DNA of 41,356 nucleotides from Ignavibacteriaceae bacterium (GCA_013042995.1 JABDPB010000040.1:1-41356), one strand, 5' to 3'. Shown: positions 16,153-25,765, numbered from the stretch's first letter. Numbers and translations are program-made. The notes: generated by a model from the letters alone, not told the origin.

Positions 16153-17202
16153 TTATTTTTTGCCCAATAAGTTGTATTTAGATTGTCTGGCCTTCCATCT
16201 TTCTCTGGCATATTTCTGCATATCTGCCACAGTATCTCTTTCGTCAACTATTTCAAGTCCTAACAAAGTTTCAATTATATCTTCCATTGTAACAATACCA
16301 TCAACCCCACCATATTCATCCACAATAAGAGCAATATGTTCTTTTTTATCCAGAAGTTCTTCCCACATTGAAAATAATGTAAGAGAATTAGGAGCTACAA
16401 TAATTTCTCTTTTAACATCTTTTAATTTTTTATCGTTATTATCTTCAGCTAATTTTTCAAATAGAGTCTGTCTGATCACATATCCTGTTATGTTCTCGTC
16501 ATTTTCTGAATATACCGGAATTCGTGAAAATTTTAAGTAATCCTTACTTTCTAAAAATTCTTTAAGATTTAAATTTTCATCTGCAGCAACCACCACAACT
16601 CTCGGGGTTAAAATCTCTTTCACTTTGACTTTTTTTAGTTTCAGTAAATTCTGTATTATCTTATCTTCTTTTTCTGAAAAAATCCCTTCATCCGTACCAA
16701 TACTTGCTAGAGCTGCAATTTCTTCCCTGCTGGTTGTCAATTCCTTTTTGTTTTTTGAAAATATTTTGGTGATATAAGATGAGACTATAACCAGAGGATA
16801 TGTAATGAAGATTGTTATCCTTATTAATAGTGATGATACCTTTGCTAACCTTCTCCAATATCTTGCCCCTACTGTTTTTGGAATAATTTCAGTGATGAGT
16901 AAAATCAAAATAGTTAAAATTGCAGAGACTATTCCGAAAGAAGCTTCGCCAAAAACCTTAACAGCCTGTGCACCAACACCTGCTGCTCCAACTGTATGGG
17001 CAACAGTATTTAATGATAAAATAGCCGATAAAGGTTTATCTATATTAGCCTTTAAATCGATAAATGAATCTGCCCACTTATTTCCCTTGTCTTGATTGAC
17101 CATCAGAAACGATTGGGGCGTAGAAAGAAGTACTGACTCCATTATTGAGCATAGAAACGATACAACCAAGGCAAGAAATAAATATACAAATAGAAGAATC
17201 AT
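16153..17202 (-). CDS. CNNM/DUF21-CBS (hemolysin family) membrane protein
   Basis: The first 150 residues are a DUF21/CNNM transmembrane domain: several hydrophobic helices, the ESVLLS segment in the first helix, SLNTVAHTVGAAGVGAQA, and TEIIPKTVGARY, which is typical of the family. Two CBS motifs follow (from VKEILTPRVVVVAAD to about ALIVDEYGGVDGIVTMEDIIETLLG, which is highly diagnostic). The protein ends at 349 residues and lacks the CorC_HlyC C-terminal domain of longer relatives. CNNM proteins handle Mg2+ (or other cation) export, and the CBS pair senses adenine nucleotides. It is probably a single-gene transcript. Confidence 0.9.
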   Translation of the reverse strand: MILLFVYLFLALVVSFLCSIMESVLLSTPQSFLMVNQDKGNKWADSFIDLKANIDKPLSAILSLNTVAHTVGAAGVGAQAVKVFGEASFGIVSAILTILILLITEIIPKTVGARYWRRLAKVSSLLIRITIFITYPLVIVSSYITKIFSKNKKELTTSREEIAALASIGTDEGIFSEKEDKIIQNLLKLKKVKVKEILTPRVVVVAADENLNLKEFLESKDYLKFSRIPVYSENDENITGYVIRQTLFEKLAEDNNDKKLKDVKREIIVAPNSLTLFSMWEELLDKKEHIALIVDEYGGVDGIVTMEDIIETLLGLEIVDERDTVADMQKYARERWKARQSKYNLLGKK

Positions 17203-17362
17203 ACTGTTTTAATCATTTATAGAAGTTATCAATTTGAGTTTATTTGTTTCATATTTTATTATCTAAACATTTAATTACTGCGATAATTCAAATTCGCTAA
17301 TTAACAACGGATAGAATCTTTTTTCATATCCTTTAATAAATCAAAATAATTTAAATAGAAGC

Positions 17363-19588
17363 TTACATTTCATTAATTATTTGATTTAAGGTTGAACTTG
17401 GCCGCATAACTTCTTCAACTTCCTTTTCATCTGGTAAATAATATCCTCCTAAATCAACAGGCTTACCTTGAATGGAAACTAATTCGTTAGTGATTTTCTC
17501 TTCTTTTTTGGAAAGCTCTTTATACATTCTTGAAAACCGTTCTTTCATTTCTGTATCGTCATTCTGTTCTACTAAAGCATTAGCCCAATACAGTGTGAGA
17601 TAAAACGTGCTGCCCCTGTTATCAATTTCCCCAGATTTACGTGAAGGCATTCTTCCGTTCTCAAGATATTTCCCGATTGCTGTATCTAGAGTCTCAGCTA
17701 AAACCTTTGCTTTAGCATTTCTGGATTTTTCAGCGATCATTTCCAATGCAGGAACGAGGGCACAGTATTCTCCCAGCGAATCCCATCTCAAATGGTTTTC
17801 TTTCACCAACTGCTGAACGTGCTTTGGAGCAGAACCGCCGGCACCGGTTTCAAATAAACCGCCGCCTTTTAATAATGGAACTATCGAAAGCATTCTTGCA
17901 CTGGTTCCTAATTCAAGAATAGGGAAGAGGTCGGTGAGATAATCACGAAGTACATTTCCTGTAACAGCAATTGTATCCAATCCTTTTCTTGTTCTCTGAA
18001 GAGTGTATTTCATTGCATCTATAGGTTTGAGGATTTTTAGTTCGAGTCCGTCAGTTTTATGCTCAGGTAGATACTTTTTAACCTTTGCAATAATTTCTCT
18101 GTCGTGCGCCCTGTTCTCATCAAGCCAGAAAATAGCGGGAGTTTTAGAAGTTCTTGCTCTGTTTACTGCAAGTTTTACCCAGTCTTTTATTGATTCGTCT
18201 TTAGCCTGGCACATTCTGAAGATGTCTCCGGTTTCAACCTGCTGTTCCAGTAATGATTTTCCTTCAGAATTTACAACACGAATTTTTCCTTCACCTTTTG
18301 CTTCAAAAGTTTTGTCGTGTGAGCCGTACTCTTCCGCTTTCTTTGCCATAAGACCAACATTGGAAACAGCTCCCATGGTAGTTGGATCAAATTGTCCTTT
18401 TGCTTTTACATCTTCAATAATTTCACCATACATTGTTGAGTAACAGCGATCTGGGATCATAGCAATACAATCCTGCAGTTCATCTTTATCATTCCACATT
18501 TTACCTCCATCGCGAACAACGTTTGGCATAGATGCATCAACAATAATATCATTCGGAACGTGAAGATTTGTTTTCCCGATTCTTGAATCAACCATTGCAA
18601 GTTGAGGTCTGCTTTCATAAACTTTGTTGATGTCATTCTCGATCTCTTTTCTTTTTTCATCCGGCAGCTTTTTCAGTTTTTCCAGAATATCCATCAAACC
18701 ATAATTTGGGTTGGCACCGATATCTTTAAGAGTATCAGCATGTTTTTCCAGAGCATCTTTATAATAAACGGAAACCGCATGACCAAACATTATCGGGTCG
18801 GAAACTTTCATCATTGTAGCTTTTAAATGAAGAGAAAGTAGTACGCCATATTTATTAGCGGTATCGATTTGTTCAGTGTAGAATTTTCTAAGTTCTTTTA
18901 TATTCATAACAGAGGTGTCAATCACTTCATCTTGCAGGAGCTTAAGATTTTCTTTGAGGGTTACGGTCTTTCGATCCTTATCAACAAATTCAATCTTAAC
19001 TACATCCTCTGTATCGAGTGTCATAGATTTTTCAGAGCCGTAAAAATCTTTTTGTTTCATATGAGCAACCCGGCATTTTGAACCCAATTCAGGCCACTGC
19101 TTCATCATTTTATGAGGATGTTTCTGCGCAAACTTTTTAACTGAAGTAGCAGCACGTCTGTCGGAGTTTCCTTCACGAAGAACCGGATTTACTGCAGAAC
19201 CAAGTACTTTTGAAAATCTTTCCTTTAACTTTTTCTCGTCTTCGTTTTTTGGTTCATCAGGATAATCAGGAATATTGTATCCATTTTCCCGTAATTCTTT
19301 TATTGCAGCATGAAGCTGTGGAATGGAAGCACTTATATTTGGAAGCTTAATAATGATTGTACCAGGATTTTGAGTTAGTTTGCCAAGTTCACTTAAATAA
19401 TCAGGAATTTTTTGTTCTTCAGTCAGGTTTTCAGGAAAGTTTGCAATTATTCTTCCTGCCAATGAAATATCCTTTAATGCAAGTTCAATACCGGTGTCTT
19501 TGAAAAAAGAATTTAAAATCGGCATCAAGCTGTATGATGCTAAGGCCGGAGCTTCGTCAATCTTTGTCCAATTAATTTTGGTGTTCAT
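17363..19588 (-). CDS. icd: Isocitrate dehydrogenase (NADP+), monomeric type
   Basis: This 741-residue protein has the length and motifs of the monomeric isocitrate dehydrogenase family (EC 1.1.1.42), not the shorter dimeric one. The substrate-binding segment GSAVNPVLREGNSDRRAA lies at residues 130-147. Other family blocks are HPHKMMKQWPELGSKCRVAHM, DSRIGKTNLHVPNDIIVDASMP, PAIFWLDENRAHD and GAGGSAPKHVQQ. It oxidises isocitrate to 2-oxoglutarate and CO2 in the cytoplasm, making NADPH. An AGGA ribosome binding site precedes the ATG. It appears to be a single-gene transcript with about 160 bases free on either side. The name idh is also used for this family. Confidence 0.97.
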   Translation of the reverse strand: MNTKINWTKIDEAPALASYSLMPILNSFFKDTGIELALKDISLAGRIIANFPENLTEEQKIPDYLSELGKLTQNPGTIIIKLPNISASIPQLHAAIKELRENGYNIPDYPDEPKNEDEKKLKERFSKVLGSAVNPVLREGNSDRRAATSVKKFAQKHPHKMMKQWPELGSKCRVAHMKQKDFYGSEKSMTLDTEDVVKIEFVDKDRKTVTLKENLKLLQDEVIDTSVMNIKELRKFYTEQIDTANKYGVLLSLHLKATMMKVSDPIMFGHAVSVYYKDALEKHADTLKDIGANPNYGLMDILEKLKKLPDEKRKEIENDINKVYESRPQLAMVDSRIGKTNLHVPNDIIVDASMPNVVRDGGKMWNDKDELQDCIAMIPDRCYSTMYGEIIEDVKAKGQFDPTTMGAVSNVGLMAKKAEEYGSHDKTFEAKGEGKIRVVNSEGKSLLEQQVETGDIFRMCQAKDESIKDWVKLAVNRARTSKTPAIFWLDENRAHDREIIAKVKKYLPEHKTDGLELKILKPIDAMKYTLQRTRKGLDTIAVTGNVLRDYLTDLFPILELGTSARMLSIVPLLKGGGLFETGAGGSAPKHVQQLVKENHLRWDSLGEYCALVPALEMIAEKSRNAKAKVLAETLDTAIGKYLENGRMPSRKSGEIDNRGSTFYLTLYWANALVEQNDDTEMKERFSRMYKELSKKEEKITNELVSIQGKPVDLGGYYLPDEKEVEEVMRPSSTLNQIINEM

Positions 19589-19747
19589 TTATTTTCCTGC
19601 TTGAATAATCAATAAAAGTGAGTTTTTAGAGTAATTTTAAAGATACTGAATCTTGTATAATTATGGAAAAAATAATCTTTTCCTGAGTTTGATAAAAGTA
19701 TTTGTGCAGAGAGACGTCAGAATTTGTTCTATAGATTTAATATTTAG

Positions 19748-20593
19748 CTAACCCCCAAAAGTGTTTTTTACACGAACAGAGTTTTTAAGATATAGCTTCC
19801 AAATAAAAACATACAAAACAGAGTAGACAGTTTCTCTGATCATATTCCCAATTAATCCAACTATCTCAGTACTGAACTTAATATTATAAATAGAATAAAA
19901 AAGAAAAATCAGAAGAGAAGTGATTATTACATATACTAGCAACACGTTAAGAAATGAATTTGCTACTTTAATTGCATTCGGACGAATTGTCCAAATTTTT
20001 ATTCCTACATATATCCCAAATACTAATAGTGCAAGGCTTAGGAGAATATCTGCGTAAGTAACCAATTCTAACAATGGATAAGATTTTAGGAAATAATAAT
20101 CTTCCACTAAGTAAGGAATGATAGAAACTAAATTAATTAATGGACTAAGAAATATTAGAGTTATACAAAAGAAAAGAAGCCAACCATGTACACCGATAAG
20201 CTGATCAGTTTTTTCATCATTTTTATTTTCTTCTTTAATAAATGATTCTGTATCAAAAATCTGTACATTTTCTTGTTCAAAAAAAGAGTTTATTATCTCG
20301 TTTACTACTTTGATTTTATCTTTACGAATCCAAAGATTTACAGGATGACCGATTGGTAATCCAAATACAGAACCCATAGAATTTTGATCGATCGAATATT
20401 CTATTTTGTTTTCATCCAGAAGTGATCGGATTGTTGATAGATCACTTGGATTTGATGGAATTGGAATTTTTGTTAACTGATCTTCTTTGAAAGAATCTTC
20501 TAGAGATGCACCACAATTGGGACATTTTTCTGTATCAGATTGTACGCTGGCACCGCAATCGGAACATTGATATTCTACTTCTTCAGATTCCAT
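19748..20593 (-). CDS. Zinc-ribbon / DUF2007-like / DUF2569-like membrane protein
   Basis: Three modules can be seen in 281 residues. Residues 10-27 form a zinc ribbon (C10-x2-C13 ... C24-x2-C27). Residues about 42-105 resemble the DUF2007 'signal-transducing' domain (IPIPSNPSDLSTIRSLLDENKIEYSI starts the typical beta-alpha-beta; VNLWIRKDKIKVVNEII closes it). From about 128 a GVHGWLLFFCITLIFLSPLI helix opens a four-helix membrane region like DUF2569, with PNAIKVANSFL between helices 3 and 4. A ribosome binding site (AAAGGGG) precedes the ATG. Function is not known. The first two modules should be cytoplasmic. Confidence 0.75.
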   Translation of the reverse strand: MESEEVEYQCSDCGASVQSDTEKCPNCGASLEDSFKEDQLTKIPIPSNPSDLSTIRSLLDENKIEYSIDQNSMGSVFGLPIGHPVNLWIRKDKIKVVNEIINSFFEQENVQIFDTESFIKEENKNDEKTDQLIGVHGWLLFFCITLIFLSPLINLVSIIPYLVEDYYFLKSYPLLELVTYADILLSLALLVFGIYVGIKIWTIRPNAIKVANSFLNVLLVYVIITSLLIFLFYSIYNIKFSTEIVGLIGNMIRETVYSVLYVFIWKLYLKNSVRVKNTFGG

Positions 20594-20765
20594 TTATCAA
20601 CCCCTTTGTAAGTTGATGCAGATGAATAGAACTTAGATATTCACAATATAATAAGAATAATTTTAAAAGATTTATTCTTAGAATTTAAGGACTAATTTCA
20701 GTGTAATTACTTAGTTAGATGAATGTGTTTTAGCAAAAGAGACAAATGGGTTTGCACAAGTAAAA

Positions 20766-21533
20766 TCATCCGCCACCAAACTTAAATGAAAAACCGATTC
20801 TTGAAAATGTATCGAAGTTTTTTACCGTATCGGGTGGACGTGAATCGTATCTTAAATTAAATTTGATAAAAAGATCCAGAATTTCTCCTGTATCAATTAG
20901 AAAAGCATTTTCTGAGAAAAGCTTGTAATCTTTTAAATTGGCAAAGCGGGGTTGATAGTAAGTCGTTGAAACGAATGATAGAAGTTTGTTCAATTGATAT
21001 TTAAATGTTACATAACTTGTAAACCTGTGAAATGATGTTGTACGAGGATGAGTAGAATTTGTGTGTAAATCATATCGCTCTGTTTCGAACATGTAAGCTG
21101 TTCCGAGTCTGAATTTGAAGTGTTCTGTCTTTAGTATTCTAAAGCGAACACCACCTCCTAGAAGTTCACGGGCAAGCAACAATCTTTTTTTGTTGTTATC
21201 AAACTGTGTAAAAAATTCAATCTGCAGCAAGTTTCCTGTTGTAATCACATGACGCAGATGCGCAAAAATCTGATCTACAAATGCATTTCCATTTTCCCAG
21301 CCGTAACCGGCATCTGCAATAATAAAAGTGTAATCATCACCCCAATTATAATTTAATCTGCTGCCCAAGCTTATAATCTGAAAATCTGTATTACCAGTAG
21401 CTAATATTCCTTCAAGATCAATATAACCGGAAAATCCAACTGTATCTTCATCTTCTCTGAAACGTTCTGTATTTACCTGTGCAAAAATTGAACTGCAAAA
21501 AATTAAAGTGATGAACAATAGAAGTGTATTCAT
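20766..21533 (-). CDS. DUF481-like outer-membrane beta-barrel protein
   Basis: The signal peptide ends near SSIFAQ. The 255-residue product then has the DUF481 pattern: FSGYIDLEGILATGNTDFQIIS (the typical 'GN(T)' strand turn), NWGDDYTFIIADAGYGWENG, the LLLARELLGGGVRFRIL region, and closing strands LFIKFNLRYDSRPPDTVKNFD and RIGFSFKFGGG. The family is described only as outer-membrane proteins of unknown transport role. It lies downstream of the M48 protease gene on the same strand but is separated from it by a strong terminator hairpin, so it likely has its own promoter. Confidence 0.8.
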   Translation of the reverse strand: MNTLLLFITLIFCSSIFAQVNTERFREDEDTVGFSGYIDLEGILATGNTDFQIISLGSRLNYNWGDDYTFIIADAGYGWENGNAFVDQIFAHLRHVITTGNLLQIEFFTQFDNNKKRLLLARELLGGGVRFRILKTEHFKFRLGTAYMFETERYDLHTNSTHPRTTSFHRFTSYVTFKYQLNKLLSFVSTTYYQPRFANLKDYKLFSENAFLIDTGEILDLFIKFNLRYDSRPPDTVKNFDTFSRIGFSFKFGGG

Positions 21534-21570
21534 TTTTTTCTTTTAATGATTGATGGATAGTGAAATGTTA

Positions 21571-21603
21571 AAAAATAAGTTCAGTTATTATCTAACTGAA
21601 CTT
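21571..21603 (-). terminator. Rho-independent terminator of the M48 protease gene
   Basis: Read on the minus strand, AAGTTCAGTTA, a GATAA loop and TAACTGAACTT form a perfect 11-bp stem, followed by ATTTTTT. It lies about 30 bases past the stop of the M48 gene and before the DUF481-like gene. Confidence 0.9.
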
Positions 21604-21630
21604 TAAATGATATGATTTTCTTACGGAAAA

Positions 21631-22437
21631 TTAATTTGGATTATAATATTTCAGCGCTTGAGGCATCCATTGTCTCAAATTATTAATCCTTGTTTCACTA
21701 GATGGATGGGTACTGAGAAATTCTGGTGGTTCGCCCTCTTTCCCGGCTGCCATTCTTTCCCAAAATTCAGGAGCCTCTTGCGGATCATATCCGGCCATAG
21801 CCATAAAGATTAGTCCTAGATTATCAGCTTCTGTTTCGTGCGTTCTGCTATAGGGAAGCATGATTCCGACGGTAGTTCCTACTCCGTATACACCAAGCCA
21901 AAGAGCCTGTGTTTGTACGGGTTCATTTCTCATGGCAACCATTAAACCAACCGCGCCTGCTTGCTGCAATAATTGTTGACTCATTCTTTCATTTCCATGT
22001 TCTGCAAGCGCGTGCGCTATCTCATGTCCCATCACCACGGCAAGTCCAGCATCATCTTGAGTTACAGGCAGTATCCCAGTGTAGATAACAACTTTACCGC
22101 CCGGCATGCACCACGCATTTACCTGTTCACTTTCAACAAGATTGAATTCCCAATCATATCCCTCAAGTCTATCAGACATATTGTGATCAGCCATATACCT
22201 TTCAACTGCAAGTTGAATTCTTGATCCCACATCTCTAACCATTTGAACCAGCGTTCGATTATTGCTTGTAGGATTTTCTTGTAAGAATTGGTCATATTGC
22301 TGGAAGCTCATCCCCAGCATTTCACTATCAGGTATCATATTCAATTGTGATCGTCCGGTTAAGGGAACTGTGCTGCAGGAAATAAAAAGAGTGGATGATG
22401 TTATTATAGTAACCAAGATATATTTAACTAATATCAT
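21631..22437 (-). CDS. M48 family metalloprotease lipoprotein
   Basis: The signal peptide ends in the lipobox LFISC (Cys21). The catalytic zinc motif is H138-E-I-A-H142 in the block VVMGHEIAHALAEHGNERMS, and ETEAD at 201-205 supplies the third ligand, as in M48 peptidases. Further family landmarks are PLTGRSQLNMIPDSE right after the lipid anchor, VNAWCMPGGKVVIYTGIL before the active site, and STHPSSETRINNL near the end. Relatives such as LoiP and YcaL in enteric bacteria clean up misfolded outer-membrane proteins, so a similar envelope quality-control job is likely here. The length of 268 residues is normal for this group. Confidence 0.93.
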   Translation of the reverse strand: MILVKYILVTIITSSTLFISCSTVPLTGRSQLNMIPDSEMLGMSFQQYDQFLQENPTSNNRTLVQMVRDVGSRIQLAVERYMADHNMSDRLEGYDWEFNLVESEQVNAWCMPGGKVVIYTGILPVTQDDAGLAVVMGHEIAHALAEHGNERMSQQLLQQAGAVGLMVAMRNEPVQTQALWLGVYGVGTTVGIMLPYSRTHETEADNLGLIFMAMAGYDPQEAPEFWERMAAGKEGEPPEFLSTHPSSETRINNLRQWMPQALKYYNPN

Positions 22438-22507
22438 TATAAAATTTCCCTTTTATGGTAAGATTTTAATTTAAATATAGTAAAAAACTTACAATCATAA
22501 ACTTTGT

Positions 22508-22515
22508 TATATTTG
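22508..22515 (+). promoter_or_regulatory. Possible Bacteroidota-type -7 element before ychF
   Basis: TATATTTG fits the TAnnTTTG -7 consensus known for the Bacteroidota primary sigma factor, 21 bases before the ATG. No good TTTG -33 element is present at the usual spacing, and whether this organism uses that consensus is not known. Confidence 0.35.
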
Positions 22516-22536
22516 ATAAAAAAACTTAAAAAATAG

Positions 22537-23619
22537 ATGCAAATAGGTATTGTAGGACTGCCACAATCTGGCAAATCGACACTTTTTCAAACGATTACGA
22601 AAACTCATTTAGACGCTGCCTCAATGGCGAAGATTGAAACCCATCAATCTGTAATTAAAGTACCAGATGAACGGCTCGATAGGCTTACAGAAATATTTCA
22701 ACCCAAGAAAAAAGTTAACGCTACAATTGAAGTCTTAGATGTAGTCGGTCTTCACAAAGGCGATTCAAACTCAACTAAGTTTACAGGAAATTTTTTAGCA
22801 AAAGTTAAAAACAATGATGCACTGATTCAGGTTGTAAGATTATTTAAAAATGAGGCGGTGCCGCATCCGGATGGACCTATAAATATGATGCGTGACGTAA
22901 ATACTTTTGAATCTGAATTTATGCTTTCTGATATGGCTATTATTGAAAAGAGAATTGATCTTGTTAAAAAGCAAGTACAAAAAACACAAGCTGAAAATTT
23001 AAAACTTGAATTACCACTGCTGGAAAAATGTTTAGAATTCCTTCACAACGAAAAACCCCTTCGCGAAGCTCATCTACCAGATAATGAAATAAAAATTTTG
23101 AACTCATTTCAACTTCTTTCAATTAAACCAATGCTGATTGCACTTAACCTGGATGAAACGCAGGTAAAAGAAACTGAAAAATATCTTGATGAACTTACAA
23201 AGAAGAAACTTAGCAAGCATACAAAGGCTCTTTTCTTCTTTGGAAAAATTGAGCAAGAAATGTCTGAATTGTCAGACAAAGAATCGCAAGTATTTATGAA
23301 AGAATATGGTATAAGTGAATCTGCATTAAACAGCATCATCAGAGAGTCGTACGATTTGTTAGGACTTCAATCATTTTTTACTGTTGGTGAACCGGAATGT
23401 CATGCTTGGACGATATATAAAGGCGCTACTGCACAAGAGGCTGCAGGCGAAGTTCATACAGATTTTTATAAAAAATTTATTCGTGCAGAAGTTGTTAACT
23501 ATGATGATTTTATGACTGCTGGTTCATTTGCAAAAGCAAAAGAGCTGGGAACGTGGCGTCTGGAGGGCAAGGAATATAAAGTGAGAGATGGTGATCTTTT
23601 AATTATTCGCCATAGTTAA
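22537..23619 (+). CDS. ychF: YchF/OLA1 family P-loop ATPase
   Basis: The P-loop GLPQSGKST lies at residues 7-15, the switch-II region is LDVVGL, and the base-specificity motif is NLDE, of the N-x-x-E form that lets YchF prefer ATP over GTP. The usual helical insert occupies the middle. The C-terminal TGS domain is clear (ECHAWTIYKGATAQEAAG, then HTDFYKKFIRAEVVNYDDF, ending GDLLIIRH). At 360 residues it is full length. YchF binds ribosomes and affects stress and redox responses in the cytoplasm. The M14 carboxypeptidase gene starts ten bases after its stop, so the two are cotranscribed. The gene is divergent from the M48 protease gene with a 99-base spacer. Confidence 0.96.
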   Translation: MQIGIVGLPQSGKSTLFQTITKTHLDAASMAKIETHQSVIKVPDERLDRLTEIFQPKKKVNATIEVLDVVGLHKGDSNSTKFTGNFLAKVKNNDALIQVVRLFKNEAVPHPDGPINMMRDVNTFESEFMLSDMAIIEKRIDLVKKQVQKTQAENLKLELPLLEKCLEFLHNEKPLREAHLPDNEIKILNSFQLLSIKPMLIALNLDETQVKETEKYLDELTKKKLSKHTKALFFFGKIEQEMSELSDKESQVFMKEYGISESALNSIIRESYDLLGLQSFFTVGEPECHAWTIYKGATAQEAAGEVHTDFYKKFIRAEVVNYDDFMTAGSFAKAKELGTWRLEGKEYKVRDGDLLIIRHS

Positions 23620-23629
23620 AGGAATACAC

Positions 23630-24925
23630 ATGGCAAAGTCATTTCTAATTCTAACCATATTTTTAACTTCATTTTTAATAGTTAGCTGTTCGACAACAGA
23701 TAAAACAATTACATCACTTCCGTACGACCCGCCCGGCGCAACGATAACAACTGATAAAGAAATAAGCCCACAATATTACAGAACAATATCATTTACAGGC
23801 ACTGGCGTTTTTGCTAGTAATGAATTTGAAGGTGCACGATTAAATGATTTATATCAGGTAAATGACTCAACATATACTGCTGTAATTTTACCGGAGAATG
23901 CACCCATTAACAACTCGCCATGGTATTCATTTAAAATCTGGGCAAATAAAAAACAGGCAATCAATTTAAATCTTACTTATAAGGATGGAACGCATCGCTA
24001 CAAACCAAAAATTAGCTACGACGGAGTCAATTGGCAGCAGTACGACACAATATATGTTATGGTCGATACCACAAATAACATGGCCACACTAAAACTAAAT
24101 CTTTCCGAAGATACATTGTGGATTTCTGCACAGGAACTTGTGACATCCAAAACTTATAAAGAATGGTTGGATGCTTTATCACAATTTGATTTTGTTGATT
24201 ACACAATTGCTGGTAAATCATCACTCGGCAAACCGATTTATAAAATGACCATTAAAGAAAATGAAAACAATAATTATCTTTTTATAATTGGAAGGAACCA
24301 TCCACCAGAAGTAACAGGATATTTTGGATTGAAAAATTTTGTAGAAGCGATAGCAGAAGAATCTGAATTAGCTAGTGAGTTTAGAAAAAAGATCACTACA
24401 GTAGTTATTCCTTTTGTTAATCCTGATGGAGTTGATAAAGGCCACTGGAGGCACAACATCAACGGTGTGGATTTAAATAGAGATTGGATTCAATTCAATC
24501 AATCTGAGCCAAGAGTTGTAAAAAATGAAGTAGAAAAAATTTTAAGCAATAATAAAAGTAATATCATACTCTTTATTGATTTTCATTCAACTATAAAAGA
24601 TATATTCTATACTTTTTCGATGGAAAGTTTAATGAAAGAGGATCTTTCAGAAGAAAGAAAAGAAAAAAGAACTTATGGTTATAATTTTATTAGTGTTTGG
24701 CTTCAAAATGTTCAAGAGAGGTTACCTGATTACCAAGTAAATATCATTGATTCACTGTCAAAATCAACTTCTCCAACATCCGATAGATGGATAATGCGTG
24801 AGTTTGATGTGCCCGGGTTTACTTATGAAGTCGGTGACAAAACAAACCGTGAACTAATAAAAAAAGTAGCTCAAACTGCCGCGGAAGAATTTATGAGAAG
24901 AAGCCCACTCTTAATCTCCCCCTGA
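23630..24925 (+). CDS. M14 zinc carboxypeptidase lipoprotein with CCP-type N-terminal domain
   Basis: The lipobox is IVSC (Cys20). Residues 52-165 form a beta domain (FEGARLNDLYQVND, PWYSFKIWANKKQAINL, RYKPKISYDGVNWQQY) like the N-terminal domain of cytosolic carboxypeptidases (CCP/AGBL type). The M14 domain then shows zinc ligands H224-x2-E227 in RNHPPEVTG, the block VNPDGVDKGHWRHNINGVDLNRDW, a third ligand H319 in DFHST, and the catalytic Glu400 in FTYEVGDKT. All key residues are present, so it should be active, trimming C-terminal residues of peptides or proteins outside the inner membrane. AAAGGAA precedes the ATG. Cotranscription with ychF is probably only positional. Confidence 0.9.
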   Translation: MAKSFLILTIFLTSFLIVSCSTTDKTITSLPYDPPGATITTDKEISPQYYRTISFTGTGVFASNEFEGARLNDLYQVNDSTYTAVILPENAPINNSPWYSFKIWANKKQAINLNLTYKDGTHRYKPKISYDGVNWQQYDTIYVMVDTTNNMATLKLNLSEDTLWISAQELVTSKTYKEWLDALSQFDFVDYTIAGKSSLGKPIYKMTIKENENNNYLFIIGRNHPPEVTGYFGLKNFVEAIAEESELASEFRKKITTVVIPFVNPDGVDKGHWRHNINGVDLNRDWIQFNQSEPRVVKNEVEKILSNNKSNIILFIDFHSTIKDIFYTFSMESLMKEDLSEERKEKRTYGYNFISVWLQNVQERLPDYQVNIIDSLSKSTSPTSDRWIMREFDVPGFTYEVGDKTNRELIKKVAQTAAEEFMRRSPLLISP

Positions 24926-24955
24926 GGGAGAGAAAAAGAGCGAAATAAGGCAAAA

Positions 24956-25765
24956 CTAATTACTCTGATACATATGAACATCTCTCTGTGGAAATGGAAT
25001 AGAGATTTTTTGCTCATCAAATTTTTTCTTTATCTGTTCGTGAACATTAAAATATACATCCCAGTAATCTGCTGTATTAACCCATGGACGAACGTTAAAG
25101 TTTACGCTGCTGTCTCCGAGCTCTGAAACTAAAATATCAGGTTTTGGATCTTTAAGTATTGTTGAATTGTTAGTCACTACTTCGTTAATTGCGGAACGAG
25201 CTTTATCAATATCATCACTATAGCTAATTCCAAAAACCATATCGACTCTTCTTTTATCTTTTTCTGTTAAGTTTGTAATATTGCTGCTTGTTAAAGTTGC
25301 GTTGGGAATGTATACAACTTTATTGTCCAAGGTTACTAATGTAGTTACAAATATTCCCACGGATTCCACAACACCCTCCGCGCCACCACCATCAATATAA
25401 TCACCAACTTTCACTGGTTTGAAAATTATGAGCATCACTCCTGCAGCAAGGTTTGATAGGGATCCTTGCAATGCAAATCCAATTGCCAAACCCACAGCAC
25501 CGATTACTGCAACAAACGATGCTGTTTGTATTCCAATCTGCGCTGCAGCAGAAATGATAACAAAAGTTATTAAGCCAATTTTTACTAAGCTTACAAGAAA
25601 TTTTGATAGTGTTTCATCAACATCTTTTTTCTTTAATAATCTACCAACAAATTTTGATATTAATTTTGCAATCCAGATACCGATTATTATAGTTGCAATT
25701 GCACCAACCACTTGCAAGCCGTACTCAGCAGCAAGCGCTTGGAGTTGCTTAATTATATCTTCCAT
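24956..25765 (-). CDS. mscS: Small-conductance mechanosensitive channel, MscS family
   Basis: The 269-residue product has the three-helix core of MscS: TM1 and TM2 in the first 85 residues, and pore-lining TM3 with the Gly/Ala pattern GAVGLAIGFALQGSLSNLAAGVMLIIFKPVKVGDYI. The cytoplasmic beta domain follows (EGVVESVGIFVTTLVTLDNKVVYIPNATLTSSNITN), then the alpha/beta domain and a C-terminal PFPQRDVHM, which is typical of short MscS proteins. It opens on hypo-osmotic shock to release solutes from the inner membrane. Convergent to the carboxypeptidase gene with 30 bases between. Confidence 0.95.
   Translation of the reverse strand: MEDIIKQLQALAAEYGLQVVGAIATIIIGIWIAKLISKFVGRLLKKKDVDETLSKFLVSLVKIGLITFVIISAAAQIGIQTASFVAVIGAVGLAIGFALQGSLSNLAAGVMLIIFKPVKVGDYIDGGGAEGVVESVGIFVTTLVTLDNKVVYIPNATLTSSNITNLTEKDKRRVDMVFGISYSDDIDKARSAINEVVTNNSTILKDPKPDILVSELGDSSVNFNVRPWVNTADYWDVYFNVHEQIKKKFDEQKISIPFPQRDVHMYQSN

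Noticed and set aside
16136-16540. Plus-strand 134-codon frame opposite the CNNM-type gene
   Set aside because: Antisense shadow; Ser/Ile-rich, no family motifs, and the opposite strand has unmistakable CBS and DUF21 motifs.
18003-18443. Plus-strand 146-codon frame opposite isocitrate dehydrogenase
   Set aside because: Antisense shadow of a strongly conserved gene; composition is typical of a reverse frame.
24915-24931. TCTCCC/GGGAGA inverted repeat at the carboxypeptidase stop
   Set aside because: It is a short stem overlapping the coding end with no T-run on either strand, so it is not called a terminator.
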